Below are positions 22,779 to 33,920 of a DNA stretch of 64,000 nt, piece by piece. The DNA comes from Symbiotaphrina buchneri. Lineage: Eukaryota; Ascomycota; Symbiotaphrinales; Symbiotaphrinaceae. The position numbers were made by a program, and so were the translations under genes. The DNA lies in contig BCIG01000014.1 in the NCBI GenBank assembly GCA_001599915.1, positions 248,001-312,000 on the forward strand. Direction: 5' to 3'. Position 1 is the first letter of the stretch. The number at the start of each line of letters is the position of its first letter. The notes beneath the pieces are model-generated. The model did no database searches and was not told the DNA's origin. It worked only from the letters and a program-made list of their open reading frames with translations.

Positions 22779-23662
22779 CTACTTCTTTCGCTCCCTGACC
22801 TTCCATTTGACACCGAACTTGTTGACTCCGCCAATGCTATGGTTCATCCGAGCCCGTTGCTCCTCGAGCTCCCTTTCAGCTGCAGCCAGATCGCGCTCCC
22901 TCCCTTTTGCAGCCTCCAGTCGAGCCCTTCGTGCCTCCTCCTGCCGCTTGTGTTTCTTCCTTAATGCCCGCTCCTCCTTGAAAGCTTCTATCTCCGCTTG
23001 GGCGCCCTTACGCAACTTCTTCTTCTGGCCATTTGCAAGCTCGTCTAGCTCATCTTCATCTGTGTGAGGATCTTCTTGTTTCCGTGGTCGGTTGTATTTC
23101 TTGTTTAGACCGTCCACATCCGTTTCGAACCACTCCGTAGGATCGAACCGCTTTTGCTCTTCTTTAGTGTCTACGAAGACGGTGTGGCTGCCATGGCTCT
23201 CCTCATGGCCCTTCCCCAGTACCTCAATATCTTCTCCGGTGCCCAGCAGGAATTCCTGCTCGTACTTCTCCCTGTCTTTCCTCGCCTTCTGTGCAATGGT
23301 GCGTAGATAGCCAGCGTCCTGGGTTTTCAGTAACCGCACGACATCTTGACTGAGCGCTTTGTTTCCGCGATCGGTAATCTTCCTGCCAGCTGCATCGGTT
23401 TTGCTGCTCATCATCCCAAAATGGAACTCATCAGGGTTGCGCTCCGCGGCTTTCTGCCGCAGTATCCGTAGCCGGGCCTTCTTGGCATTGAAATCTTTTG
23501 CACGTAGAGAATAGTCCTAAATCCAGCATTAATGCACGCTCAAAGGAGTAGATGGGCCAGGCGTACCTTGTGTTTTTCCAATATCCCCCATTTTTCTCGC
23601 TCCAGTGGCTGCGCGCGCTCTTTGTGGTTACGCCGCTGGACGGCGTTGCGCATGGACGACAT
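22779..23662 (-). CDS. UTP11: U3 snoRNP protein Utp11
   Basis: Two exons (23662-23567, 23516-22779) encode 277 residues. The first exon gives the signature start [20 protein letters not shown], and the second continues [17 protein letters not shown] then [20 protein letters not shown], diagnostic for Utp11. The C-terminal half is a highly charged helical region ([20 protein letters not shown]) ending in KWKVRERKK. Utp11 belongs to the small-subunit processome that releases the 18S rRNA precursor in the nucleolus. It starts 369 nt from the divergent CMC1-like gene. Confidence 0.96.
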
Positions 23663-24031
23663 GGCGACTGCGATGGATCAGGATAGAGGTAGGAGTGTCA
23701 GCAGTTGCCCAGCAAGCCCTTGACGGTTTTTGCTGCTGATATGGGCTGCCGTTGTTGAGGATGGTGGACGTTGGATGCAGCAATAAAATATCTGAGCGTC
23801 GAGTTTATGCGCATGTGCTGTGGACGGCAAACTCCGCTGAGAGCAAGGGCCAGAACAGTCAGCAACGAGCAACAGCCTGACAAGCTCGCACAGTCGGCGC
23901 TTGAAGAGCTCCGGTGAAGAACGACCGTGGTCCACCAGCGTTTACCGCGACGACCACCCTACGAATTGAGCCGTCGGGAGCATACACGGCTCTTCGACTC
24001 ATCGCCTGTACTGCGTGTACCGCGTGTATCG
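23663..24031. promoter_or_regulatory. divergent promoter, UTP11 / CMC1-like
   Basis: This 369-nt region holds both promoters. A short minus-strand frame crosses it, but its content is not conserved-looking. No clear TATA element is present. Confidence 0.4.
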
Positions 24032-24523
24032 ATGTCCTTGACCATGTCCACACAGCCAAGCGAAGCCGTTGAGCGCCTGCCTCTGCCAACACGGAATCCT
24101 CTCCCTCTTTCGGCGGCACAGGAACAGCAAGTTCGGGATATGTACTACAAGAGGGTGAGAGGGTACTGCGCGGAGGAGATCAAGAGTACGTTCTATATTT
24201 CCGTCTGCACTTTGATACACTTGCTGACCCAATTGCGCCCAGCATTCGCGGCTTGCGCCCTCAATCGTACGATTACTGCAACATGGAAATGCCGAAACGA
24301 ACGCCTTGCGATGAACTCGTGCATGATAGCGCATGCTACACAGGAAGAGCAGGACGCCGCCCGAGAAGAGTGGTTCGCTACAAGGCTACAAAGACAGCGA
24401 GAAAGAGAAGAGAAGGGGAAAAAGCGGAAAGAACAGGAGAAGTTTCACAGGGAATGGTGGAACCTTCCTCCAGTTGAAGAAGAAGAAAAAGCGAAGGCAG
24501 ATCAAGCGGGCAAGAAGCGGTGA
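24032..24523 (+). CDS. CMC1: COX assembly protein, twin CX9C (Cmc1 family)
   Basis: Two exons (24032-24185, 24243-24523) encode 144 residues, or 140 from the second ATG at 24044. After splicing, two CX9C motifs with exact spacing appear: CAEEIKTFAAC and CRNERLAMNSC. The region before them (NPLPLSAAQEQQVRDMYYKR) matches the yeast Cmc1 lead-in. Such proteins enter the intermembrane space through the Mia40 disulphide relay. They chaperone copper delivery or Cox1 during cytochrome c oxidase assembly. The 57-nt intron is a multiple of three with no stop, so an unspliced message would also translate, but the first CX9C motif would be destroyed. The C-terminal half is a long charged helix, longer than in yeast. 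Confidence 0.9.
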   Translation: MSLTMSTQPSEAVERLPLPTRNPLPLSAAQEQQVRDMYYKRVRGYCAEEIKSTFYISVCTLIHLLTQLRPAFAACALNRTITATWKCRNERLAMNSCMIAHATQEEQDAAREEWFATRLQRQREREEKGKKRKEQEKFHREWWNLPPVEEEEKAKADQAGKKR

Positions 24524-24885
24524 TACCAATCATAGATGAGACGTGGCAGAGGTTCCATGACGCGGGGCGTTTCAGGATCAGGCGTTGTTACTATAGCATA
24601 GCATGCATCTCCGGCGTTGGCGTGATTGTACCTCATGATAGCATTACCGGGGCTAGCGGAAAGCACTCCACTGGCCGTGGGATCTTCTTTTTCGAATGCA
24701 ATTCCCCTTTGGATGTATTTGACCAGTCATACATGGTGATATTTAGCATTCAAAGTCCTTAGACTACTATCGAAACATGTTGGAACGCCAGAACACCATC
24801 CCGATGCATATGTAGGATAGCCTCACGAGCCATGGAAATCCACCCATAGTGAAATGTAACTGAGCGCCTGCCCATCCATTCCCCA
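24524..24885. other. convergent intergenic region, CMC1 / TAF9
   Basis: The 362 nt between two gene ends contain no supported feature. Confidence 0.45.
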
Positions 24886-25590
24886 CTAGCTTTCGCCCAT
24901 TTCCCTGTCCTCATCGTCGCCCTGACCAGGCTCATCTCCAAATATATCTTCCATTCTGGCATCATTGTCCTCCTCTCCAGCACCTTCACCGTCACCATCC
25001 TCCTCTTTCATTTCCTGGTCATTTGTTGGCGCCTCCTCTTCCTCTTCCTCGCCCTCACTCTCCCATTCATCCTTCAAGCCCCAACCCACACCGGTCAGGC
25101 AATAACGTTCCGGAGGTAACCTCAAGCCCAGGTCTCGTTGCACAGACGGAAGCGCCACCCTATTCTTTTCTTGCGCAACCTCCATCAGGTATTCCTTCGG
25201 TATACTAGAGTGGACCTGATACTGTAGACGGCTTGCGATGGCCAGTCGCAAAGCAGCAAGATTGATCGGATTGGCGTCGTTCGCACTACTCGCAGCGCCA
25301 CGACCAGCTGTGGTCGTACCGTAGCCTTCAGCGGAGAACTGCAGCGCATCCTGAAGGATGGAGGAGGTGTAGCGGTACGCAAAGTCGAGGAGCTGTAGAG
25401 GTACGCGCTCTTGGTATGCAGTTACCCCCAGATTGGCCAGGACCATATGAATGAGACGTGCATCGCGCGGCCTCTTCGACAAGCCGGGATCGTTCGCAGA
25501 CGTTGGCGGAAGATTTACTGTCGCGGGCCGGGCATTGATCGACTGCTGCTCCGTGGATTGGGGTTCTGACGTGCCGTTGGTCTCGGCCAT
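24886..25590 (-). CDS. TAF9: TFIID/SAGA subunit Taf9
   Basis: One exon encodes 234 residues. The histone fold sits at about 39-140: RPRDARLIHMVLANLGVTAY, then RVPLQLLDFAYRYTSSILQD, and, after an inserted Gly/Ala-rich loop (about 20 residues), INLAALRLAIASRLQYQ. This order matches Taf9, which pairs with Taf6 in TFIID and SAGA. Further landmarks are IPKEYLMEVAQEKNRVALP and LRLPPERYCLTGVGWGLKDE. The C-terminus is an acidic tail rich in Glu and Asp (SEGEEEEEEAPTND). The inserted loop between helices 2 and 3 is longer than in human TAF9. Confidence 0.94.
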   Translation of the reverse strand: MAETNGTSEPQSTEQQSINARPATVNLPPTSANDPGLSKRPRDARLIHMVLANLGVTAYQERVPLQLLDFAYRYTSSILQDALQFSAEGYGTTTAGRGAASSANDANPINLAALRLAIASRLQYQVHSSIPKEYLMEVAQEKNRVALPSVQRDLGLRLPPERYCLTGVGWGLKDEWESEGEEEEEEAPTNDQEMKEEDGDGEGAGEEDNDARMEDIFGDEPGQGDDEDREMGES

Positions 25591-26126
25591 AGCTAGGGAG
25601 AATCAAGCACGAGAGTAGGCCCTCTAAATCCTGTTGCGCAGGCGATCAACCAGCTCAGTATCCAGAAAGCAACCGGCGCATTGTTAACCCAGACCGGGCC
25701 TGTTGATATACGGTCTGTTGGTGGCTGGAGTTATTGATCCGAGGGTGGGGCTGAAGGGCGCACGGAGTTGTTAAGGTTTACTTTTGGAGTACCCTTTTGG
25801 GCAACCGGTAGGTAAGGTAGTTTAAGCTCAGTGAGCTACGGTCTCACCATCCCCAGATCAATACACGGTAACATCGACATTCGGTTCGCAGAAGTATCAC
25901 GATATTTTCTTATAGATCCCTGTGAAATGCTAGTCTGCTCCTTCAATGATGCAGATGCCATGCTAGAATACAGATCACCAAGTTCCTACCAACACGCTAT
26001 GCATGAATCCAAAATGCTAGACAAGAAATAAGAAACCAGGCTCGGCAACATTGACAAAAACGTTGACAACAAGGAATTTCACGGGCCGTCAGACACATGA
26101 GATGCTCTACAGGAAATGTCTGCAGC
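25591..26126. other. TAF9 promoter / lipin 3' region
   Basis: A 536-nt gap separates two minus-strand genes. A 66-codon plus frame (25831-26031) is open but shows no coding character. No repeat is seen. Confidence 0.45.
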
Positions 26127-28672
26127 TCAAGCTTCGGAGAGTCTGCCTTGAGAGGGTTGTTCCGTCCGGTCCATTAGCAGCTCATTGCCATTTGCTCCAG
26201 CGATATCAAAGCTTTCATCACCATCATTCGAGTCGGCAATGGGGGCGGTGCTTTCTTCATCCTCCAAGATTGACTCCTCAGGAGCATTGTCGCCCTCGAT
26301 GCTCTCCAGGACCGACTGGTCGAGATCACCTCGCTCGTCCATCGAACTGCGGGTTAAGTAACTGTCAGCCAATGTGTTGATTTCTTCCGCTAACTCCTCA
26401 TCCATCTCATCTTCACTTCTTAGGCTGTCCTCATCCCCGTCCTCCTCATCGTAATCACTCTTCTCGTCGCTCTCACTCGCAGAGAAATCGACAACGTCCA
26501 AGGGCGCATCCCTCCAGTAATTGAAATCCGTACATTCCTCCCCCCCTTCTTCGACTAGCATGCTCACTGGAGGAAAGAAATGATCAAGCAACTCTCTCAT
26601 GGTGACGTAACTGCTCTTGTACTTGTTCAAAGAGAGAAGATCAAGTGATACCTCGGCGTTGGAATTGATGGTAAAGATACGGTTGGAGGGTATATTGACC
26701 GAACGGTAACTCAACGCATCTGTCAATCGATTGCCAAAGCCGGCATAGAACGGATTGCGATTGGGTGGATATAGGTTTTTGATATCCCGCAAGCAAGCCA
26801 TCTTGAACACTTCAGGTTTGCGAAGATAAATTTCCCTCCTCAAGGCAGCAATGGTCCGATCAGGGCTCATGATAACGGGGCCTTTTGGGAGTTTGTAGCC
26901 TTCTTGTATGACTCCATTGAGATAAGTCCGGGTGGTATCCGCCTGGCCGACGGATCGACTAGTGAGGTACAGTATGTTGTAGCCATTGGAAACAATATCT
27001 GTATACAGCTTCGCCACTCCTACGTGAGTCCAGTCACGTCCGATCATATTGAGGACATGACCAAGAGCATCAGACCTGGAACCAATATTAGGAAGTGTAT
27101 GAAGATAGCATCAGCTAACTTACTTAGTGATTGTACCATCAATGTCGGAGATCACGACAGGGACGTCCCATCTCCACAGATACATATATGCCTGACAGGT
27201 CGCCCTATTGACTGTGAAGCTCAACAAGTTTGGGCCCCTTTTGAGATTGAGTGCTTTAAGTTGATCGCTGGTCAATCTTAATGTCTTTGCGTAATTTTTG
27301 TTATTCTCGGACACGTCGCCAGTTCCAGGAGGAGTCTGCGGCGGGGTAGCGAGTCCAATACCAGACTCCGACGCTGCTCTCTGATGTCCTCCTGGGGATA
27401 GAATACTGTCAGAGCTCTTGCCGTCGTCGCTATGGTACCCAATGTCTGATGCTGCGTCCCCAGTGATTAGTTGCGCTCGCACATCGTGCGGACCATGCTT
27501 CCGGTTCGCAGCTTCCTTTGCCTCTTCACTACTATATATCCAGAGATTCCCGTGTTCATCAGCTCCAATCAGTGCGCCTATATCGTAGGCACCTTCCAAC
27601 TCTTCGGACAGAATCTTTCGCGCGATCATCTCCGCTCTCAGTGCATCGTCCTCGCTACTCTTATATCCGGTCATGTCAAGCATGAGATCGCCTGTATCCG
27701 TGACGTGGGTGGGAATATTGGAACCAGACAACTTTTTAGAAAGTGTCATCGCTCGGTCAACAGCTTCTTTGCCAGACAGTGGGGGAGGGCTATTAGACCG
27801 CCGCTGTGTTGGGTGCGGCGGTCTCTCCAGAGGCGGTGTCGTTGATGGCTGAGGTGCTGGCGGACTGATATAGAGGGCGTCGGGTGCTGTGGGATCATCG
27901 TCGCCAAGGGTGATAGAGCGTGTGCGAGCACTCAACGGCAGGGTAGCGTCAGAGGCAGAACGTTCAGGTGGTGCTGACCATTCTCTGGAGCCAGGTCTTG
28001 ACGGGAATCTCTCGGGAGATGTTGACAAAGATATTTGTCCTAAACCAAGGTTAGATCTTCAAATATTTCCATCTTGTAAGGCGACTGTACCTAGATCGCT
28101 TTGTGCACGGTATTCGGGTGATAGAAATGGCTTCGGTCGAACTGCTGAAGCCGTGGCTCTCCCATCCGCGCCGTCGCCAGCCGAAATATCGAGGAAGTCC
28201 GGTTCTTGTAGGCTTGAGGCTGGCGTGGCTTCACCCGCCAAGCTCTTGGGACTTGCGGCGGGTGACACAAGCGGTGAGGTCTGTAGGCCCTCAGGTATAT
28301 CTTCCGAAGTCTCGAACACAAAAAAGGCCTCTCCACCTTCGCCAAGTTTCATAGCATAATTTTGTTTAACGTTGTTCACGCGAAATTCTACCTGCCCAGG
28401 GTGATTAACGGATTGCGCGGCTGACTTCCATGACTGGCAACGAACCTTCTTCTCGTAAGGACGCAATAGCGAGAATTTCCCGAAACGTACATGGAATGGG
28501 GAGCAAGCCAGCGACCCTGATAGAAGTCAATTACCAGCGGTGAAAGCAGCCTCCGGCGCTTACCATCCTCATGTTCAACAACGATTACATCAATGGCACC
28601 GCTGAGAGTGGCAGGATTGATGGAATTCCACGTCTTGGACACGGAGCCGCCAATGCTCCGAACGTACTGCAT
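26127..28672 (-). CDS. PAH1: lipin, phosphatidate phosphatase Pah1/Ned1
   Basis: Four exons (28672-28564, 28516-28091, 28039-27124, 27075-26127) give 799 residues. The N-LIP domain opens with MQYVRSIGGSVSKTWNSINP and continues DGSLACSPFHVRFGKFSLLR then VEFRVNNVKQNYAMKLGEGG. A low-complexity Ser/Pro middle follows. The haloacid-dehalogenase-type C-LIP domain carries the catalytic DIDGT (about 477-481) in VISDIDGTITKSDALGHVLN, then NGYNILYLTSRSVGQADTTR, LPKGPVIMSPDRTIAALRRE and FYAGFGNRLTDALSYR. The tail is very acidic. Lipins dephosphorylate phosphatidic acid to diacylglycerol at the ER/nuclear membrane, controlling triacylglycerol synthesis and nuclear envelope growth. The tail acidity fits the Nem1-Spo7 docking region known in yeast Pah1. 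Confidence 0.96.
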
Positions 28673-29144
28673 GGTTGTTGCCCAAGGCGCCGAAGGAGAG
28701 GGAGTGACTGGTTTATATTCGCCGCGATCGTGATACAGAGAGCTTCGAAAGCATCCGAGTAGGATGCGTGAAGGTCCGTGTCCTGCGTATTGCAGCTGGA
28801 CCCTTCTATGGTTTAGGGACAAGCGTAAAGGTCAACCAGTCCTGAACCGCGTCATCAGGGATGCGATAAACGAAGTGGTGTCTGTCTTCAGGAGCTGCTT
28901 GTGGCAGCGGGCCGAGGAAGTCAGCCGATACCGCGGGACGCAGGAGGTCAAATTAAGGTAAGTCCTTGACAGCGAACATGTGACAGTTCGACGCAAGACG
29001 GATAGACGGCGTCATCTCTGGCAAGCCTCAAACCCAGGACCTGCTGTCTCGGGCTTTGTGAATTTGCAGCACAGCGGAGAGCATCCTTTGCAAGAACGTT
29101 GCGGCAACCCCAACAGCGCGGATTGAAGGAAAGCCTAGGTACCG

Positions 29145-29158
29145 GTACTACGTAGTAC
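29145..29158. repeat. perfect 14-bp palindrome
   Basis: GTACTACGTAGTAC reads the same on both strands. It lies in the lipin/FN3 divergent region, 50 nt from a second inverted repeat. Confidence 0.6.
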
Positions 29159-29195
29159 GTCAGAGCTTACCTTAGGCAGCTGTAGCGGTAGGTAG

Positions 29196-29220
29196 GTACG
29201 GAGGATTCTGTACTCCGTAC
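29196..29220. repeat. inverted repeat, 8-bp arms
   Basis: GTACGGAG (29196-29203) and CTCCGTAC (29213-29220) form perfect arms around a 9-nt spacer. It could be a dimeric factor site or chance. Confidence 0.5.
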
Positions 29221-29994
29221 TTGTGCCTGAAGGAAGAAACGGAGGGGCCCCTAAAGGTCAATTTGGGTAAAGGGCGGGTAAGCTTTACCCCAAGCATTTT
29301 CCTGCCTCTCACCATACCAGCATTCGGGAATCCGCATCTTCGTTTCCATTCCTTCATACGTACCAGACATGGGATGCATTCATATTTCGCCGGATAATCT
29401 TCTTGTCTCCCGCCGCATCGTATAATCCGTACCTTAGTATTGTCTAGCAAATTTACACCTACGGTATCTTCCATTATAGGACCATCTTTGGACGTCCCAA
29501 AGAAGGAGCTACCCTTCCAATCCCCTTCTCCCAATTACCGGTACTTACAGGTATTGCACCTTACTCGATTGCTCGCCGGGAGACTTTTCCGGGAGGATAT
29601 TCAAGGCACGCCCGGCAGGTAGTTCTTGGCCGTCGTTTCCTAGCCGGAAGAAACTCGGTTCCACCGCCAACCGTTACGATCTGGACGGGTAATCCGGACG
29701 ATACATTACTGTAAGGGTTCTGCCGCCAAGCCAAAACTTAAGCAAATCTTAAGCGGGTGGCTTTCAGGCCGTCTCTTTCCGTCCATCCACAGTCCATCAG
29801 CGTACACCGTAGGCTCGTACAGCCCAGGCCCGCCCCACAGAAAGCATTGCAACACGCAAAGTTCGCCCAGCCATCCCTACGAAGACAGATTCAACTCGGC
29901 ACGTTTCCGCTCCTTCTCGTTTTGTGCTTTCCGATCTCACAGCATCTGCCACGAATACAGCGTCCATGTGCTGGGGGCGCAACCAACGGTCCTC

Positions 29995-32900
29995 ATGGGG
30001 TCTCTTGAATGGCTTAGTACGGGACTCGGGGATCAGAACATGTTTTTGATTCAGACCGTGCTCACATGTGGAGCGCTGGCCTGGTGAGCGACCTTCTTCC
30101 TTCGCCCTTGAACCCCGCCGGCGGTTGTTGACTGGTATCTCGCAGGCTGTTCCAACGGACATGGCAAGTTTTCACGAAGCCACTCCCCGAGCTGATCCAG
30201 ATTCTCGGTCTGGAAGCGCCCGCTGCCCCTCATGTTTCACTTGCTAGCATCCGATCGGATGCGATAGTCCTACACTGGTCGCGGCCGGATAATCCCAATT
30301 CGATATCGAAATACCTGATTCAGATCAATGGTGTCACGGGTGAGCATCTCTGGGCCCCTTCAATAGCTCCATAATTGACACGCTACGTGTTCTGCAGTCG
30401 GGGAATCTTCGCGGGCCGAGACGTCAATTACAGTCACAGGGCTTAAACCAGATCACTTCTACGCTGTTAGGGTGGTTGCAACGAGTTCTTCCAACTTCCA
30501 AGCGCCGAGCAGCGTGATCCGCTTGAGGACTCCGGGTAGAGGTAGTTCTGGCAAGGGTGATAACACATCTTCGGGGACGGCGCAGGAAAATGAGCGAGGC
30601 CACGATGAGAGTGGAGAGGAGTCTCCAGCAGTTCGAACGCATAGCACACCGCTTGAACCACGACCGTCGGCGCCAGCTGCGGTGGCCATGAGCAGAGAAC
30701 ATAGTTCAGGTCCTATGCAAGGTAAACGACTAGGCCTTGCGAGGAGAACGACGCCTGGTGGAGGAGTAGACCCTCATGACTCCCCCAACCTCTCGAGGCA
30801 CGGTGACCGAGATGATGAATCTGAGGGTGGGCAGACGGTGCAACAGCTTACGGAGATACTGGAAGGGCTTAGGAGGGAAACTGAAGAGGTCGAGAAACAA
30901 ATCGCCGAAGAAGATGAGGACTACGCGACCCTGAAAGCCGCCTCAACGCAAGAGCGAGACCAACTGAAACAAGCATTGAAGGAAAAGGAGGATGCGAGTG
31001 CGGAGTTACGAAAGCAGGTCGCTGGATTAGATCGTGCAAACAAGCTAGCCCAGGCGAGAAGGGCTGCCAAGGAAAAGGAATTGCAACAAATGCAAGGTGA
31101 AAGAGCGAAGATGAGAGAGGACATGGTGAAATGGGAGTCGGAGATCTCAGACATCGAAGAGGAGATCCATCACATCGAGGAGGACAGAAGATCTGTTCAC
31201 GAGGAAGCTTCAAGGCGCATCGAACGTATCCGTGAAGAGATTCGGGATCAGCAAAATAGCGTCAAGGCCATGGAAGAAGAAATTCGTCTGAAAGGCAGCC
31301 AGCTCAAAGAACTTGAGGAGGAACGAAAGCGGCTTGAGGGCATGGAAGATGATGAAGAAGCCCGTGAAAGAGATCGACTGGAGAAAGAGAAGGACCAGCA
31401 ATGGGAGATCAGGTCACGAGCCCTGCAGAGTCAATATGCTTCATTGAGCCGGACGTTACAGCAGGTGAGCAAGACCCGTGAAACCCTGGCTTTGATGTGC
31501 GCAGATTACTGATGTAGAACAGCTTGAGACAAATTATCAACAGGCGCAGGAGCGTTTGGCATATGCCCGCCATGCTGTAGCGCCCACTCAGTTCTCTGCA
31601 GCACCGCCCTTCAACTTTGACTCGTCCGATAAAAGGTTGAAGCTGCGGCCCAATAGTACGAGGAGATCGCGAAACGGCACAGCTTCCTCCCCGGTCACTG
31701 GCTACCCTTTGCCCGACTCCCGCTTCATCAACCCTCCCGCTTTCAAGAGTGTGGCTAGCATGGCTGCACCCTTCTCTTCTGCATCTCCTTTTTTCAACAT
31801 GAGTAATGGCATGGCCACCATGCCTAACTCCTCGGATCATGCTGGGCTGACGCAAGGGGATATCGATGCGTTGACTGGCGGGGCTCCTATGAGCCCCACC
31901 GCTGATGCTTTGCTGCCGTCGAATCTATTGGGGGACGAGGACCCGATCAGCCCTGCTAGTCTGCCTAAGTCAGATGGTTTTCCTGGATTAGGCCCGGCTG
32001 AGATGGATGTACACGGTCAAGGCCCACAGTCTCCCGACTCCTCCCAAAGCAGATCTCCGAGCATATTCTCCAGTCCAAGGGAGAGTCTTAGCAATGTTCG
32101 CATGTTCAGTCCTGGTGCAGAAGGAACTTTAGAGAGCGACAGTCGTTCGATAAACTCAGGGGCCTCTTTCGGTCCTCTAGGCCTGCCTGATACTTCCATA
32201 TCAAGTCCCAGCCGTCTTGCGAACCTCTTTGGACTCAACAGGCAGCGTGGCAAGACTTTGCCGAACGAGCTTCCAGCTCTAGGATCTCTCAAAGGTGGCC
32301 AAAGTCAGTCGTATCCCAGAGAGCTGGATGAACCAGCTGGTCTCGATCCCATAGGAACTCGGCGTCGGCGAGGTAGTCACTCCGGGAATTGGCCGAATAT
32401 GTCTAGTCTTTTGAACCGCAGCAGCAGCTCTTCTGCTAACGTCAACGCAACTGAAGGGACTACTGGCGGACGAAACGCCTCCGGGCTCCGGAGACCTTTT
32501 AATATGTTCAGCTCCAAATTCGACCCGCTCGACCCATCGAAGCTCTTACAGAGCCCTTCCTCACCTCGGCCATCGTCAACGCACTCCTTCGAAAATGCAT
32601 TGCCCCGGCCGTCCAGTGATAGTCAGCCTTTTGGGTGGCCGGTCACCGAGGGAGCGGTGCATAGGAATAGTCCGCTCGCTGACTGGTCCATGCCAGATTC
32701 ATGGTCACGGAGCTCTTCGCGCAGACCATCAGTATCCTATGGATCAGCCACTAACCTACCCCTGGGAGCAGCGGCGCCTGAGTCGGATAGTACGCAAGCC
32801 CAGTTGTCAAATACATCCTCTCCTACAGGTCCGATCGGCACGCGGCCTAGATCTTTCTCAAGACCGATGGTGCCGAAGTTGAATCCTACAGCGCCCACTT

Positions 32901-33496
32901 TCAAGACCTTCTTCAGTCGTAGCGATGCAAAGAAGGCTGAGCGAGCGGCCGAAAAGGAAAGACAGAGGGACAGGGAAAGCGATTCCATTCAGGAGGAGCC
33001 CTCCACCCCTGATACGCGCGCTTCCAGGGACACTCGCTCAGTGCACACGGATACCTCGATGGCGGAATCACGGGGGTCTCTCGATCGTTCCGTCACTGGA
33101 ACTCTATCCGAGTCACTCACTTCAGGCACAAGCTACAAAGACAAGGAGTCGTTCATCCAGAAGCTTACCCGTAAAGGTAGCTCCAGCAAATTCAATATGC
33201 CATGGAACAAAGACAAGAACGGATTGTTCTCGAAGAAGTCGAATGATACCAACACTCCGGACGAGCTCGAAGAAGATTCTTTTGGAGAAAGTCCTCCTGG
33301 CAGAGGCCTTGACAGTTCTGCTGGCACTCCCCTAAGCAGCAGTGGCACCAACAAAAGCAGCGCTCTCTGGAATAGTTTCAAGCGAAGGCCAAAGAAGGCG
33401 GATGCTGCTGCCGGTGATGCAACACCCAGTGAGACCACTCTCAGCGAGACAGCAGCAAGCGAAGCCAGTGAGGCAGGAGATGACGATGACGAATAG
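29995..33496 (+). CDS. fibronectin type III and coiled-coil protein
   Basis: Four exons (29995-30083, 30146-30339, 30398-31464, 31523-33496) encode 1107 residues. A hydrophobic N-terminal helix (MFLIQTVLTCGALAWLF) could be a membrane anchor. It is followed by an FN3 domain at about 53-140: APAAPHVSLASIRSDAIVLHW, then PDNPNSISKYLIQINGV, then TVTGLKPDHFYAVRVVATSS. Residues about 240-470 form a long coiled coil (EILEGLRRETEEVEKQIAEE and similar). The remainder is a Ser/Pro-rich disordered tail with many SP sites, ending acidic. The last intron uses the acceptor at 31522 to keep the coiled-coil frame (LQQ joined to LETNYQQAQERLAYAR). The family is common in filamentous ascomycetes, but I know no firm function. 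A role in membrane- or cytoskeleton-linked scaffolding is a guess. Confidence 0.85.
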
Positions 33497-33920
33497 CTGG
33501 GCAGCACTAGCAATATACCTTTGAAAGCTTTCTATCGGCAGAGACTCGAGATCGTGTATCCGAATATCTTGAGTATCTGACTGCGGTTGGACCTCTAGTG
33601 AGCGATAATGTGAACGACTCCTGTCTTGGCCTATCAATTCCAAGTAGGCTATTGTATAAAATTGATCATGGAAAACCATTGAATAAACTGGATACCCTCC
33701 GGGGCGCATTAGAGAACATCTACCCAGTAGAGCACATGTGGTTTACGTTGTGTACCTTAAACATCTTACCTCGAGCAGGTTAAGCAAGAAAGTCGGAAGT
33801 TGCCGCGCTCTATCGTTATCTCGCCTCTTCACCCAAAAAAGATCAAAGCGAGAAATTGTTGATGCACCTGCGCTCGACCAGCAGCAATACGCATCTGTCT
33901 CTCCCAGCCGGATATTCACA
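33497..33920. other. tandem intergenic region, FN3 gene / TMA23
   Basis: The 424 nt contain no feature that I can support. The TMA23 frame stays open upstream to 33738, but without a good start codon before 33921. Confidence 0.45.

Larger units (their letters stand above)
28673..29994. promoter_or_regulatory. 1.3-kb divergent region, lipin / FN3 protein
   Basis: Both starts diverge across it. I see no supported gene. It contains a perfect 14-bp palindrome (29145-29158), a run of three GGTA units (29187-29198) and an 8-bp perfect inverted repeat GTACGGAG...CTCCGTAC (29196-29203 and 29213-29220). The last 250 nt are pyrimidine-rich on the plus strand, as expected for a leader of the FN3 gene. 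Confidence 0.45.
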
